From assembly GCF_039592695.1 (NCBI RefSeq), contig NZ_JBBUTK010000003.1, positions 124,001 to 188,000 on the forward strand: a stretch of DNA of 64,000 bases, in the 5' to 3' direction. Positions 1 through 8,291 of the stretch are shown here, in pieces; the stretch's first letter is position 1, and each line of letters begins with the position of its first letter. The notes beneath the pieces are model-generated. The model did not search any database, had not been told where the DNA came from, and saw only the letters and a program-made list of their open reading frames with translations. The stretch comes from Flagellimonas_A sp039592695. GTDB lineage: Bacteria > Bacteroidota > Bacteroidia > Flavobacteriales > Flavobacteriaceae. The position numbers were made by a program, and so were the translations under genes.

Positions 1-2
1 TG

Positions 3-56
3 CTTTTTGAGCGCATCACCCAAGATATTTTCAACGCTTCTTTGGCAGATTGGTAG
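3..56 (+). CDS. lptE: LptE-family lipoprotein, C-terminal end only (partial)
   Basis: Seventeen codons ending in TAG at 54–56 read into the window from the left; they encode a tail ending in a short DIFNAS…DW motif. Flavobacterial LptE proteins, the outer-membrane LPS-assembly lipoprotein, end in a similar way and sit directly before the hypothetical protein, secG and groSL as here. The identification rests on this short tail and on gene order, so it is likely but not proven. Confidence 0.6.
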   Translation, partial: LFERITQDIFNASLADW

Positions 57-61
57 TCACG

Positions 62-916
62 ATGAATGTAGACGATTTTATTGACATCCTTAGAAAATCT
101 GAGACCGTTCTCTCGCCCGGTCAAACGCGAGAGTTGGAACATATCATCGAAGAATACCCCTATTTTCAAACCGTTCGGGCACTGCACCTGAAAGGTCTTA
201 AAAACCTCAACAGCCACAAATACAACAATGCTCTTAAGGTCACGGCGGCATATACCTCAGATAGAGAAGTTTTGTTTGATTATATCACCTCTGAAAACTT
301 TGACCAACATCAGATAGCTGATACCATTGCGGGAAGAATTCCCAACTTGAACGAGAAAAAGGTGGTTTCTGAAGAGGTAGAGCCCAATCCAGAAGCAAAC
401 GTCATTCTGGGTGAATCCGAAGAAAGCGGTCTGCCCCAAAATATTAAACAGGCAGAGCAAATCTTGAGCCCAAAGCTTTTTGACAACAAAGAACCCATTG
501 AAGTTGACGATGCAAAAAAGGTGTTGGATCTGGGAAGCCCCATTTCATTTACCAAAAACGAAAAACATTCGTTTGCAGAATGGTTACAACTGACTTCAAA
601 AAAACCTGTTAAGAAAGAAGCTGAAAATCCCGAACGCAAGAAGAAATTTGAACTGTTGGACAAGTTCATCGAGAAGAACCCAAAAATAGTTCCCTCTGAA
701 AAAATCAAGGCCAAGGTCAACATCAAAGAGTCGACCAAAATCAACAAAGATGAGTTGATGACCGAGACTTTAGCGAAGGTGTATTTAGAGCAAAAAAAGT
801 ATAAAAAAGCCATTCAGGCGTTCAAGATTTTGAGTTTGAAATATCCGGAAAAAAGTGGTTTCTTTGCAGATCAAATTCGGGCAGTACAGCAACTGCAAGA
901 AGAAAACAAATCATAG
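62..916 (+). CDS. Conserved flavobacterial protein of unknown function with C-terminal TPR-like helices
   Basis: A 284-residue protein lying between lptE and secG. I chose ATG 62, six bases after the lptE stop, over an upstream TTG at 50 that would overlap lptE. The N-terminal 100 residues look helical, the middle (about 105–220) is charged and low in complexity, and the last 50 residues (ETLAKVYLEQKKYKKAIQAF followed by SLKYPEKS) form one clear tetratricopeptide-type helix pair. There is no signal peptide or membrane segment, so it should be cytoplasmic. Co-occurrence with secG and lptE suggests a link to export or envelope assembly, but no function is known to me. It is very likely co-transcribed with secG, which starts two bases after its stop. 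Confidence 0.85.
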   Translation: MNVDDFIDILRKSETVLSPGQTRELEHIIEEYPYFQTVRALHLKGLKNLNSHKYNNALKVTAAYTSDREVLFDYITSENFDQHQIADTIAGRIPNLNEKKVVSEEVEPNPEANVILGESEESGLPQNIKQAEQILSPKLFDNKEPIEVDDAKKVLDLGSPISFTKNEKHSFAEWLQLTSKKPVKKEAENPERKKKFELLDKFIEKNPKIVPSEKIKAKVNIKESTKINKDELMTETLAKVYLEQKKYKKAIQAFKILSLKYPEKSGFFADQIRAVQQLQEENKS

Positions 917-918
917 TT

Positions 919-1275
919 ATGAGTACGTTTACCATTTTCTTGATCTTGATCATTGCAGTGTGCCTGTTGTTGGTTTTGGTCATCATGGTGCAAAACCCAA
1001 AAGGCGGTGGGCTTTCATCTTCTTTTGGCGGTGGTGACAACCAAATTGTCGGTGGAGTAAAAAAGACTGGTGACTTTCTGGATAAAAGTACTTGGACCCT
1101 GGCCACACTTTTGATTGTATTGATCTTACTTTCAAACGTGACCCTGAAAGGAAATTATGCCTCTGGTGATTCCAAATTGTTGAACGGTGATGACATCGAA
1201 ACGACAGTGCCCGAAACACTCCCTGAAGAAGTGCCTTCTGAAAGTGGCAGCAATCCGTTGGACACCATACAATAA
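919..1275 (+). CDS. secG: Preprotein translocase subunit SecG
   Basis: A 118-residue protein with two hydrophobic helices (about residues 2–22 and 55–75) separated by the SecG hallmark loop rich in Gly and Ser after VQNPKGGGLSSSFGGG. SecG is the small accessory subunit of the SecYEG channel in the inner membrane. The acidic tail after residue 80 (EDDIE/PEEVPSESG-like) is an extension common in Bacteroidota. It starts two bases after the preceding gene and is followed by a hairpin terminator, so it closes the lptE–hypothetical–secG transcript. Confidence 0.95.
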   Translation: MSTFTIFLILIIAVCLLLVLVIMVQNPKGGGLSSSFGGGDNQIVGGVKKTGDFLDKSTWTLATLLIVLILLSNVTLKGNYASGDSKLLNGDDIETTVPETLPEEVPSESGSNPLDTIQ

Positions 1276-1294
1276 AATGACATACAACAATAGT

Positions 1295-1330
1295 AAAATG
1301 CCAGTTTGAAATGACAAGCTGGCATTTTTG
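1295..1330 (+). terminator. Rho-independent terminator after secG
   Basis: AAAATGCCAG at 1295–1304 pairs with CTGGCATTTT at 1319–1328, and the downstream arm runs into a T-rich stretch (TTTTTGTTTT). It separates secG from groS. Confidence 0.8.
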
Positions 1331-1417
1331 TTTTACAACCTGTCAGTTTTCATGCAATGGCATAGTTTCTGCCAATCTTGATAAGAATTTTAAAACTAAT
1401 TTCAAAAAACTTTAAAT

Positions 1418-1696
1418 ATGGCTAAAGTAAACATCAAACCATTAGCAGATAGAGTTTTGGTTGAGCCGATGGCGGCTGAGACCAAGACTGCTTCCGGCAT
1501 TATCATTCCAGATACTGCAAAGGAAAAACCGCAAAAAGGAAAAGTTGTAGCGGTAGGGCCTGGAACAAAGGATGAAAAAATGACCGTGAAGGTGGGAGAT
1601 TCTGTTCTCTATGGAAAATATTCAGGTACTGAGCTAAAACTTGATGGTACCGATTATTTGATGATGCGTGAAAGTGACATACTCGCAATTGTATAA
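1418..1696 (+). CDS. groS: Co-chaperonin GroES
   Basis: A 92-residue protein with the complete GroES fold signature: the N-terminal IKPLADRVLVEP strand, the mobile loop around TASGIIIPDTAKEKPQ that docks on GroEL, and the C-terminal YLMMRESDILAIV. It forms the heptameric lid of the GroEL chamber in the cytoplasm. groL follows after 122 bases and the pair is presumably co-transcribed. I see no CIRCE-type inverted repeat upstream; the 140-base leader after the secG terminator is AT-rich. Confidence 0.98.
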   Translation: MAKVNIKPLADRVLVEPMAAETKTASGIIIPDTAKEKPQKGKVVAVGPGTKDEKMTVKVGDSVLYGKYSGTELKLDGTDYLMMRESDILAIV

Positions 1697-1700
1697 TTGC

Positions 1701-1769
1701 AAATTCCAATAAATCAAATCACAAAATCCAAATCATTATTTCAAATACAACTACAACAGATTGGAATTT
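1701..1769. repeat. AT-rich inverted repeat between groS and groL
   Basis: AAATTCCAAT at 1701–1710 is matched in inverse by ATTGGAATTT at 1760–1769, and further partial copies (CCAAATC, GTTTGGAATTTT) lie around it. Such degenerate ATTCCAAAT/ATTTGGAAT repeats are common between flavobacterial genes. It could fold in the groSL mRNA or be a passive repeat. Confidence 0.5.
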
Positions 1770-1818
1770 GAAAAATTGAAGTTTGGAATTTTAAATTTTA
1801 GAATACAAAATTTTTATT

Positions 1819-3450
1819 ATGGCAAAAGATATTCAATTTGAAATAGAAGCCCGTGACGGACTCAAGAAAGGGGTTGATGCCCTTGCTAATGCCGTCAAGG
1901 TAACACTTGGCCCAAAGGGTAGAAACGTAATCATAAGCAAATCATTCGGCGCGCCACAAGTGACCAAAGATGGTGTGACCGTAGCGAAAGAAATCGAACT
2001 GGCCGATGCCCTTGAAGATATGGGCGCACAAATGGTCAAAGAAGTGGCATCAAAAACCAATGATCTGGCAGGTGACGGTACTACAACCGCAACTGTTCTT
2101 GCACAGGCCATCGTCAAAGAAGGTTTGAAGAACGTAGCCGCTGGTGCCAATCCCATGGATTTAAAGCGTGGTATCGACAAGGCAGTGGATGCCATTGTAG
2201 AGAACTTGGCTAAGCAGTCAAAAAAGGTGGGCGACTCTACCGATAAAATCAAGCAAGTCGCTGCCATTTCCGCAAACAATGATGACACTATCGGTGATTT
2301 GATTGCACAGGCTTTTGAAAAAGTAGGTAAAGAAGGGGTCATCACTGTTGAGGAGGCCAAGGGTACTGATACCTATGTTGATGTCGTAGAAGGAATGCAG
2401 TTTGACAGAGGGTATTTATCTCCTTACTTCGTTACCGATTCTGAGAAAATGGTTGCTGATTTAGAAAATCCGTATATCCTTCTTTTTGACAAGAAGATTT
2501 CTTCCATGAAAGATTTGCTTCCGGTTCTTGAGCCTGTGGCACAATCTGGAAAGCCCCTATTGATCATTGCCGAGGATGTTGACGGTGAAGCATTGGCCAC
2601 TTTGGTGGTAAACAAATTGAGAGGTTCACTGAAAATCGCAGCGGTTAAAGCTCCAGGGTTCGGTGACCGTAGAAAGGCCATGTTGGAAGATATCGCCATC
2701 TTGACCAACGGAACCGTGATTTCAGAAGAGCGCGGTTTCACCCTTGAAAACGCGACTATTGACATGTTGGGCACCACTGAGCGTGTGACCATCGACAAAG
2801 ACAATACAACCATTGTCAACGGTTCTGGTGCTGCCAAAAATATCAAGGCCAGAGTGAATCAGATTAAATCTCAAATTGAGACCACTACTTCTGATTATGA
2901 CAAAGAAAAACTTCAAGAACGTTTGGCCAAATTGGCTGGCGGTGTTGCCGTACTTTATGTAGGTGCTGCTTCTGAAGTTGAAATGAAAGAGAAGAAAGAC
3001 CGTGTTGATGACGCGCTTCACGCCACGAGAGCTGCCGTTGAAGAAGGCATTGTTGCCGGTGGTGGTGTCGCCTTGGTACGTGCTAAAACGGTCTTGAAAA
3101 AAGTGGACACTGAAAACGATGATGAAGCCACCGGTCTACAAATCGTCGCCAGAGCCATTGAATCGCCATTGCGAACCATTGTAGAAAACGCTGGCGGTGA
3201 GGGTTCTGTAGTTGTTGCCAAGGTCATGGACGGTAAAGGTGACTTCGGATACGATGCCAAAGCGGACAAATATGTGGAAATGTTCAAGGCTGGAATCATC
3301 GATCCAACTAAAGTGACAAGAATTGCTTTGGAAAATGCCGCTTCGGTTGCGGGAATGATCCTGACCACCGAATGTTCCTTGACCGATATTAAAGAAGATA
3401 CACCACCTGCCCCACCAATGGGCGGCGGTGGCATGCCCGGCATGATGTAG
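1819..3450 (+). CDS. groL: Chaperonin GroEL
   Basis: A 543-residue protein of standard family length. It carries the ATP-site segments LGPKGRNVI near residue 30 and AGDGTTTATVLAQ near residue 85, the apical-domain stretch with EGMQFDRGYLSPYF near residue 190, and the flexible Gly-Met tail GGGGMPGMM. It folds cytoplasmic proteins inside a double heptamer capped by GroES, encoded just upstream. A strong hairpin terminator follows 48 bases after the stop. Confidence 0.99.
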   Translation: MAKDIQFEIEARDGLKKGVDALANAVKVTLGPKGRNVIISKSFGAPQVTKDGVTVAKEIELADALEDMGAQMVKEVASKTNDLAGDGTTTATVLAQAIVKEGLKNVAAGANPMDLKRGIDKAVDAIVENLAKQSKKVGDSTDKIKQVAAISANNDDTIGDLIAQAFEKVGKEGVITVEEAKGTDTYVDVVEGMQFDRGYLSPYFVTDSEKMVADLENPYILLFDKKISSMKDLLPVLEPVAQSGKPLLIIAEDVDGEALATLVVNKLRGSLKIAAVKAPGFGDRRKAMLEDIAILTNGTVISEERGFTLENATIDMLGTTERVTIDKDNTTIVNGSGAAKNIKARVNQIKSQIETTTSDYDKEKLQERLAKLAGGVAVLYVGAASEVEMKEKKDRVDDALHATRAAVEEGIVAGGGVALVRAKTVLKKVDTENDDEATGLQIVARAIESPLRTIVENAGGEGSVVVAKVMDGKGDFGYDAKADKYVEMFKAGIIDPTKVTRIALENAASVAGMILTTECSLTDIKEDTPPAPPMGGGGMPGMM

Positions 3451-3496
3451 TGGCGAGCCGCCACGGGCAAGTTTTAGCTTGTTTACGTATAAAAAT

Positions 3497-3526
3497 GAAA
3501 GCCCCGCAATTGCGGGGCTTTTTTAT
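3497..3526 (+). terminator. Strong terminator after groL
   Basis: AAGCCCCGCA/TGCGGGGCTT forms a near-perfect 11-bp palindromic stem (3499–3520) flanked by A residues on the left and six T residues on the right. It ends the groSL transcript and, being symmetrical, may also stop transcription arriving from the opposite strand. Confidence 0.9.
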
Positions 3527-3569
3527 GCTCGTAAATGGATTTCTCCCTAAGGAAATCCGAATTTCCAAA

Positions 3570-3668
3570 TTACTTCTTCTTGCCAGTAGCTTGGGTGGTC
3601 TTTTTAGCTGCGACGTTTGAAACCGGCTTTGCTGGAGAAGACTTTCCTGTAAACTTTGCTTTTTTCAT
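3570..3668 (-). CDS. Small lysine-rich basic protein (32 aa)
   Basis: A 33-codon ORF with an ATG start (CAT at 3666–3668) and TAA stop encodes a protein beginning MKKAKFTGKSSPAKP and ending in TGKKK. Nine or ten of 32 residues are lysine and there are no acidic residues, so the calculated charge is strongly positive. Lys/Ala/Pro/Thr composition with KPV, AAKK and TGKK motifs resembles histone H1-like tails. It has no hydrophobic segment. It lies alone in the 337-base gap between the groL terminator and the DUF3179 gene; the remainder of that gap shows nothing further. Function is unknown; a nucleic-acid-binding role is an inference from composition only. Confidence 0.5.
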   Translation of the reverse strand: MKKAKFTGKSSPAKPVSNVAAKKTTQATGKKK

Positions 3669-3787
3669 GTGGTCAATAATTTAAAAACCGATGTAAATGT
3701 AATTCAGCTATAAATCCGTTGAATTAATTTGGGTAAACATTAACTAAAACCCATAATTATTATGCCTGACCAGCTACTGCACCAGTG

Positions 3788-4891
3788 CTATTGACCGTAA
3801 ATCTCTGTTGGATAAAAAGCCGGTATCGAGAACCACTGGGCCATCATTGATTCAGTTTTTCCTAAAAATTCACCTGTACGTGGACCTGAAACCGCTTCTC
3901 CAAAAACATTCCATTCGTTGCCCTCATCATCCCTAAGAAGTATCTCTGAATTTAAATTGTCTGAGTCGAAAACATAAGAAAACTCGAGTTCGGCCAAGTC
4001 TCCTGTTAAACGGTAGATGACCATAAAATTTTCATTGCCCACAATTAAATAGTCTCTGCTTCGAAAAGTGTCTCTTATTAGGTTTACCTCTTCAAAAGAT
4101 TCAAAACGATACACTTTGGCCCGGCCACGGTCTATCAAAGCCAGTACACGTTCTTTGGCAGGCAATGTTCTGTTCACACTTACCGGAAAAAGAAACCTGT
4201 CATTGTTTGTATTGTAATCGCCGTAAGGTGAGGTACCGTACGTTCTCGGAAAAGGCGTATCTGTACTCACGACCCTAATGGTCGGATACACCCTTCTTGC
4301 CACATTCCATGTAGTTTCCAAAAGTTGGTACAGCTCAGGTTTTTCACCAATAAGTTCGCCATTTACCGATTCGTTCAATATTTGTGACCAATTGCTATCG
4401 GTCAGTCTATCATAGGGAATCAAATTGGTATTGTACAGCAAGCCTGAAACACCAAAAGTGGTTTCTTCACCATCAATAATCCTTCCCCAGCCGATACCTG
4501 TTCCCGTGAGGGGACAAAATGTGATTGCCAGTGACACATCACCTACATTGTCATTAATAATTTCATGCCAATCTAAAATGATATGTGGATATGCCCTTAC
4601 ATCGTCTCCATCTTTGAATACCAAAACCAAATCATTGGGCCTGAGCACACTGATTTCATCAGAATCGGCATTGACCATTTTGGGCCTTACCAAAGCTGGT
4701 ATTCCATCCTTGCCCGGACCGCCATCAACCACCTGTGAAACCGGTATGCTCCATTGAGCATTTTGTGAGGTGCCGTCATCTGTTCCGTTTTGACCGGAGT
4801 TGGCACCTCCCGTGTCTGTAATTGAAACTGCAGAAGAGTCACAAGATGTTACTATGATGGTCAACAATAAAAAACACATTATTCTTTTCAT
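3788..4891 (-). CDS. DUF3179 domain lipoprotein
   Basis: A 367-residue protein starting with a lipoprotein signal (MKRIMCFLLLTIIVTSC; lipobox Cys at residue 17), so it is exported and lipid-anchored. From about residue 60 to the end it matches DUF3179: VRPKMVNADSDEISVLRPNDLVLV-like opening, the AYPHIILDWHEIIND and ITFCPLTGTGIGW segments with the conserved Cys-Pro-Leu, and GTSPYGDY. The family's reaction is not established. Its start overlaps the stop of the upstream beta-barrel gene by ATGA, so the two are translationally coupled. It is the last gene of the minus-strand metal-associated run. Confidence 0.85.
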   Translation of the reverse strand: MKRIMCFLLLTIIVTSCDSSAVSITDTGGANSGQNGTDDGTSQNAQWSIPVSQVVDGGPGKDGIPALVRPKMVNADSDEISVLRPNDLVLVFKDGDDVRAYPHIILDWHEIINDNVGDVSLAITFCPLTGTGIGWGRIIDGEETTFGVSGLLYNTNLIPYDRLTDSNWSQILNESVNGELIGEKPELYQLLETTWNVARRVYPTIRVVSTDTPFPRTYGTSPYGDYNTNNDRFLFPVSVNRTLPAKERVLALIDRGRAKVYRFESFEEVNLIRDTFRSRDYLIVGNENFMVIYRLTGDLAELEFSYVFDSDNLNSEILLRDDEGNEWNVFGEAVSGPRTGEFLGKTESMMAQWFSIPAFYPTEIYGQ

Positions 4892-5883
4892 GGCAATTTG
4901 TTTTGATTCTCTATTTCTATATCATTCTTCTTCATCAATTTAATCTGTAATCCGCCGGTGAAGCGCAAGGTTGGGGTGAGCTGTGTGCCATCAACATAAC
5001 TATAAAGGGGCACCTCAAGTCGAGACACTACAGCAATACTTGGTGATATGTAGGCGAAAATCTCTGGGCGGATGAACAACCATTCTCCCCCCGTATTATT
5101 GAGGTCAAAACCATTGATCTTGTCAATTCCCGCTTTTCTGTATTTTAAAATCAGGGCAGGATTGAATACGGCACTAAAAAGAAGAAATTGATCGGTATAC
5201 CCCAGAATGGCTTGTACTTCGTTGCCAAATTCGTAGGTTGATTCTCCGTTTAAATAATCACTATTGGCACCCGTCAACCGAAAGGTAGCTCCTGCAGCTA
5301 AGGTTGCAGAAGGCCTAAACGGTAAATTTTTTGATACTGAAATCAGTCCCACATAGTCCCAAGCACCACTACCCGGTTGCAAATCGGCGGTCAGTTGAAA
5401 ACCTTCATTGGTCAACAGATCAGAACGGCCGACCGGTGCTTTCACACCGCTTGAAATTGCCACTGAGGATTGATCGCCCAGTACATTCGGAATGGTATAT
5501 CTCAATAAGAACACGGCATCGCCAATACCACTGGTTTCAGTAAAATCTTCGTTGCCAAATTGACTGATGGTTCGGGTCTGGTTTACCCATGTGAACAACG
5601 ATTCAACAGAAAAACGGTTGGATATGGCATACCCTAGATTCAAAAGAATGGAATTGGTCACCCGCAAACGCGAATCATCATCCAATGTATCCGTGCCTGC
5701 ATTCAATGTGTTCAGGTTGTTGTAATCATACGATAGGTTGATTACCCAAGAGCCAGCCCCTTCATTTGACAAACCTAAATTATTGGACAATGGCACTCCA
5801 CCTGAGCAACATGTTTGTCCATAGGAAACCACAGCAAAACATACTACCGACAAAAAAAGTAGTATCGACTTTGAATTAGCCAC
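4888..5883 (-). CDS. Outer-membrane beta-barrel protein, unknown function
   Basis: A 331-residue protein with a cleavable signal peptide ending near SYGQ (residue 23), followed at once by a Cys pair (TCCSGG). The rest alternates hydrophobic and polar residues with aromatic girdles (GSWVINLSYDYNNL, RFSVESLFTWVNQ, LLFSAVFNPAL, LRFTGGLQIKL), the pattern of an outer-membrane barrel of about 12–14 strands. The N-terminal CC right after the cleavage site is unusual and could be a metal ligand or disulfide. Coupled by ATGA overlap to the DUF3179 lipoprotein and 48 bases behind the HMA–MauE gene, which suggests a shared task. Confidence 0.75.
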   Translation of the reverse strand: MANSKSILLFLSVVCFAVVSYGQTCCSGGVPLSNNLGLSNEGAGSWVINLSYDYNNLNTLNAGTDTLDDDSRLRVTNSILLNLGYAISNRFSVESLFTWVNQTRTISQFGNEDFTETSGIGDAVFLLRYTIPNVLGDQSSVAISSGVKAPVGRSDLLTNEGFQLTADLQPGSGAWDYVGLISVSKNLPFRPSATLAAGATFRLTGANSDYLNGESTYEFGNEVQAILGYTDQFLLFSAVFNPALILKYRKAGIDKINGFDLNNTGGEWLFIRPEIFAYISPSIAVVSRLEVPLYSYVDGTQLTPTLRFTGGLQIKLMKKNDIEIENQNKLP

Positions 5884-5931
5884 AAGGTATATGGCGTAAA
5901 AAACCTGTAAGGCTTACAAAAAATCTAAAAT

Positions 5932-6660
5932 TTAACTAAGAAGCATTGTGACCGCCATCACCAACATAATGGCATTCTCGATAAAAGTGGCTTCGGTCAT
6001 GGGCAGGTTCAGTGCGGTGCCCAGACAGGCACAACGAATACTTTTTTTATCCAGCAAGGTTTTGGTGACACCAAAAGTCGTGATGCCCAGCATGATGATG
6101 GTGGCAATCAATGCAGTTTGAACTTGAAAACGCATCAAGAATAGCAATCCCAAGCCAAGCTCCAAAAAGGGATAGATCCATCCATAAGCAGGTACAAGTT
6201 TTGCCAGAGGGTCGTACATCCTGAAACTTTCAGGGAAGCCCTTCAAATCTAAAAACTTGAAAAAACTGAACACGATGTAAAAAAGCCCCATAAAATCAAG
6301 CATGGCCTCACCCATATTCCAATCCTTATAATTCAAAAGAAAGGCAGTGGCAAACAGATAGGCAAAAATCAGAAACAGGGGCTTTAACTGCTGTAGTTTG
6401 GTTTTCTTTTCCACCTTCCTGTCATTCCCACGAAGACGGGAATCCATAGAATGATTTCCCTTTTCCTTGATACCATATTTTTCGGGAAGCGCTTTTTTTA
6501 ATTTTTGGATAGCCACATGGCTATGCATATTGAGTTCAGCCTCCCCCTTCTCTAAATCGATATCGACCTGTTGCACCCCTTCCACCTTTTCGAGTTTCTC
6601 CTTGACGGATGCCACACAGTTTTGGCAGGTCATTCCAGTGATATTGTAAGTGTGTTTCAT
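5932..6660 (-). CDS. HMA domain fused to MauE/DoxX-type membrane protein
   Basis: A 242-residue protein. Residues 1–65 are a heavy-metal-associated domain with the GMTCQNC metal-binding CxxC motif. Residues about 90–242 carry four hydrophobic helices of the MauE/DoxX redox-associated family, with a conserved CACLGTALNLPMT motif between helices 3 and 4. The natural reading is an inner-membrane protein that binds a soft metal (probably copper) at its cytosolic or periplasmic N-terminal domain. The linker contains the peptide MDSRLRGND, which is the translation of a palindromic intergenic repeat that sits in frame inside the gene (see 6419–6445). It overlaps the NHL lipoprotein gene by ATGA. Confidence 0.85.
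   Translation of the reverse strand: MKHTYNITGMTCQNCVASVKEKLEKVEGVQQVDIDLEKGEAELNMHSHVAIQKLKKALPEKYGIKEKGNHSMDSRLRGNDRKVEKKTKLQQLKPLFLIFAYLFATAFLLNYKDWNMGEAMLDFMGLFYIVFSFFKFLDLKGFPESFRMYDPLAKLVPAYGWIYPFLELGLGLLFLMRFQVQTALIATIIMLGITTFGVTKTLLDKKSIRCACLGTALNLPMTEATFIENAIMLVMAVTMLLS
6419..6445 (-). repeat. Palindromic repeat R1 inside a coding sequence
   Basis: Read on the minus strand this is ATGGATTCCCGTCTTCGTGGGAATGACAG, the same element found between genes at 9104, 61766, 62835 and 63549. GATTCCC and GGGAAT form the stem. Here it is translated in frame as MDSRLRGND within the linker of the HMA–MauE protein. Confidence 0.85.
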
Positions 6661-7478
6661 GATTTCTTTTTTGCTCTTAGTTCATAGCGTACTAATTCGC
6701 CCGAGCGATAGTTGACAATATGTAGCTCCCCATCCTTTACCAACAGGTCGGTGGCCTTGGCAATACCCTTTTTCAATTCTTGCTTGAGGTTTCCATCGTG
6801 GTCAAAGATTAGAATGCGATTATTTTCAAAGTCGGTGACAAACACTTCATTTTCTGAGACAAATAGCCCAGTGGCGGCGTTCATTTTTTGGTCTTGACCA
6901 AACATCTTTACAAACTTTCCGGTCTTGTCGAAAACCTGTACCCGGTTGTTGTAGGCATCGGCCACCCAAATCAGTGAGTCGGTAATCTGTACATCGGTGG
7001 GGTAGTAAAATTCCCCTTCTGCCTTTCCTTCCTTTCCGAAGGAAATCCAATCCCCATCTTTTTTGAAGAGGATGCGGTTGTTATAAAAATCAACGATTGC
7101 TCTTTCATTTTTGTAAAGTCCCACTCCAGCTGGTGCATCCAAAGAGTCTTTGAGCTGTAGTTCAAAACGTCCCTTTTTGTCAAAGGTTTCCACTTTGTCA
7201 TTTCCGTATTGTGGAATGAACAATGTTTCACCAAGGGCATCGATATGCATCGGCCGATTCAATGAATCTATGGTTTTTGCAATGTTTCCACCGTCGTCAA
7301 TCTGTACCAAACGGTTATGGTCACCATCGGAGAGCCATAATTTTCCATCGGCGACAGCAATACCAATGGGGTTTACCCCATCTAATTTAACGGTCTTTTG
7401 ATAGGCCCATTCTTTGGGCTTTTCTTCTTGGCAGGCCGAAATGACCAGTATCAGTGAAATTATGATTAGTTTTTTCAT
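6657..7478 (-). CDS. NHL-repeat beta-propeller lipoprotein
   Basis: A 273-residue protein with a lipoprotein signal (MKKLIIISLILVISAC, Cys at 16). The body is a string of about six NHL/SMP-30-like repeats with the recurring patterns NRLVQID, NNRILF, YNNRVQVFD and FENNRILIFD, which form a beta-propeller, probably on the periplasmic face of a membrane. Nothing indicates enzymatic residues. The gene is coupled by ATGA to the HMA–MauE gene. NHL propellers often bind a ligand or partner protein; a scaffold role in the metal locus is an inference. Confidence 0.85.
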   Translation of the reverse strand: MKKLIIISLILVISACQEEKPKEWAYQKTVKLDGVNPIGIAVADGKLWLSDGDHNRLVQIDDGGNIAKTIDSLNRPMHIDALGETLFIPQYGNDKVETFDKKGRFELQLKDSLDAPAGVGLYKNERAIVDFYNNRILFKKDGDWISFGKEGKAEGEFYYPTDVQITDSLIWVADAYNNRVQVFDKTGKFVKMFGQDQKMNAATGLFVSENEVFVTDFENNRILIFDHDGNLKQELKKGIAKATDLLVKDGELHIVNYRSGELVRYELRAKKKS

Positions 7479-7508
7479 ACATAGTTTTTAAAAATCAATC
7501 CCTTCCGT

Positions 7509-7554
7509 CTTCCCGCTTCTGGCGGGAAGCCACCTTCCCTTGGACAAGGGAAGG
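7509..7554. repeat. Two adjacent palindromes between the NHL and double-HMA genes
   Basis: CTTCCCGC/GCGGGAAG (7509–7529) is followed by CCTTCCCTTGGACAAGGGAAGG (7533–7554). Both are intergenic hairpins in the 88-base gap and could stabilise or attenuate the minus-strand transcript. The first resembles the core of repeat R1. Confidence 0.7.
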
Positions 7555-7566
7555 AGCTTATTATTA

Positions 7567-8190
7567 TTAATATTCAAGTCGTTCGTATTGGCAACAGCCG
7601 GGCAGATTGCCGTAATCATCGGTATGGGCCTGGTGGTTCTCGGTGTCGTGGCCCTTAGTGGCAATGGCCTTTTCTATGGCCGTCAAACTGGTCGCCGTTG
7701 AATCAAAACTCACCTGCAACATTTTTGTGTCTTTGTTCCAACTGGCTTCGCCGACACCATCAACATCCTTGGCGGCTTTTACGATTCTAGCCTCGCACAT
7801 GCCACAATTACCTGCGACTTTTACGGTTTCTTTGACCATCGCATTGTCTTTGGTCATGGTCGTTTCACCGCCAGCAACCTCAACTTCTCCGTTCGCCCTT
7901 TCGACCTTTGCTGTAATCGGAGTGTAGCCAGCCTTCTCGACCTGCGTTTCAACATCGGTAAGTGTCAATGATTTTTCAGATGGATAGCTAAAGCTGAAAT
8001 CCCCCGTTTCGATATCGATTTTGACATCTTTGATGCCCTTGAATTCCTTGAACTTCTTTTCGAGTCCATAAGCACAGAACGGACAGCCAAGGCCATCTAC
8101 CTGTACCATAAATTGGTCCATTGCTTTTTGTGCGTTTGCGAACACGGCCATCATCCCGAAAGCCAGTGTTAAAATGATTGTTTTTTTCAT
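7567..8190 (-). CDS. Secreted protein with two heavy-metal-associated domains
   Basis: A 207-residue protein with a signal peptide (cleavage near residue 20, AFANAQ-like). Domain 1 (about 25–95) contains GLGCPFCAYGLEKKF, domain 2 (about 115–185) contains AGNCGMCEARIVKAA; each holds one CxxC of the copper-chaperone fold. The tail is rich in His and Cys (ENHQAH … LPGCCQY), giving a third possible metal site. It therefore looks like a periplasmic soft-metal binding or relay protein. It sits between a barrel gene and the NHL/HMA–MauE pair on the same strand, each gap containing palindromes. Confidence 0.85.
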   Translation of the reverse strand: MKKTIILTLAFGMMAVFANAQKAMDQFMVQVDGLGCPFCAYGLEKKFKEFKGIKDVKIDIETGDFSFSYPSEKSLTLTDVETQVEKAGYTPITAKVERANGEVEVAGGETTMTKDNAMVKETVKVAGNCGMCEARIVKAAKDVDGVGEASWNKDTKMLQVSFDSTATSLTAIEKAIATKGHDTENHQAHTDDYGNLPGCCQYERLEY

Positions 8191-8214
8191 GATTCTACTC
8201 TTTTATTTTTTTCC

Positions 8215-8283
8215 TTCCCGCGAAGGCGGGAATTTTTTTAATTTATTCTTACACCTCCCTCAATCCCTCCTTTTTAGGAGGGA
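8215..8283. repeat. Palindromic repeats between the barrel and double-HMA genes
   Basis: TTCCCGCGAAGGCGGGAA (8215–8232) is an R1-like hairpin followed by a run of seven T on the plus strand. TCCCTCC/GGAGGGA (8264–8283) is a second, unrelated hairpin. They fill most of the 101-base gap. Confidence 0.7.
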
Positions 8284-8291
8284 AGTCAAGG

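Noticed and set aside
1276..1417. CIRCE operator before groS
   Set aside because: No TTAGCACTC–N9–GAGTGCTAA-like inverted repeat is seen; only the secG terminator and an AT-rich leader.
3497..3526. Mobile element end
   Set aside because: The GC-rich palindrome with T run directly after groL is fully explained as a terminator.
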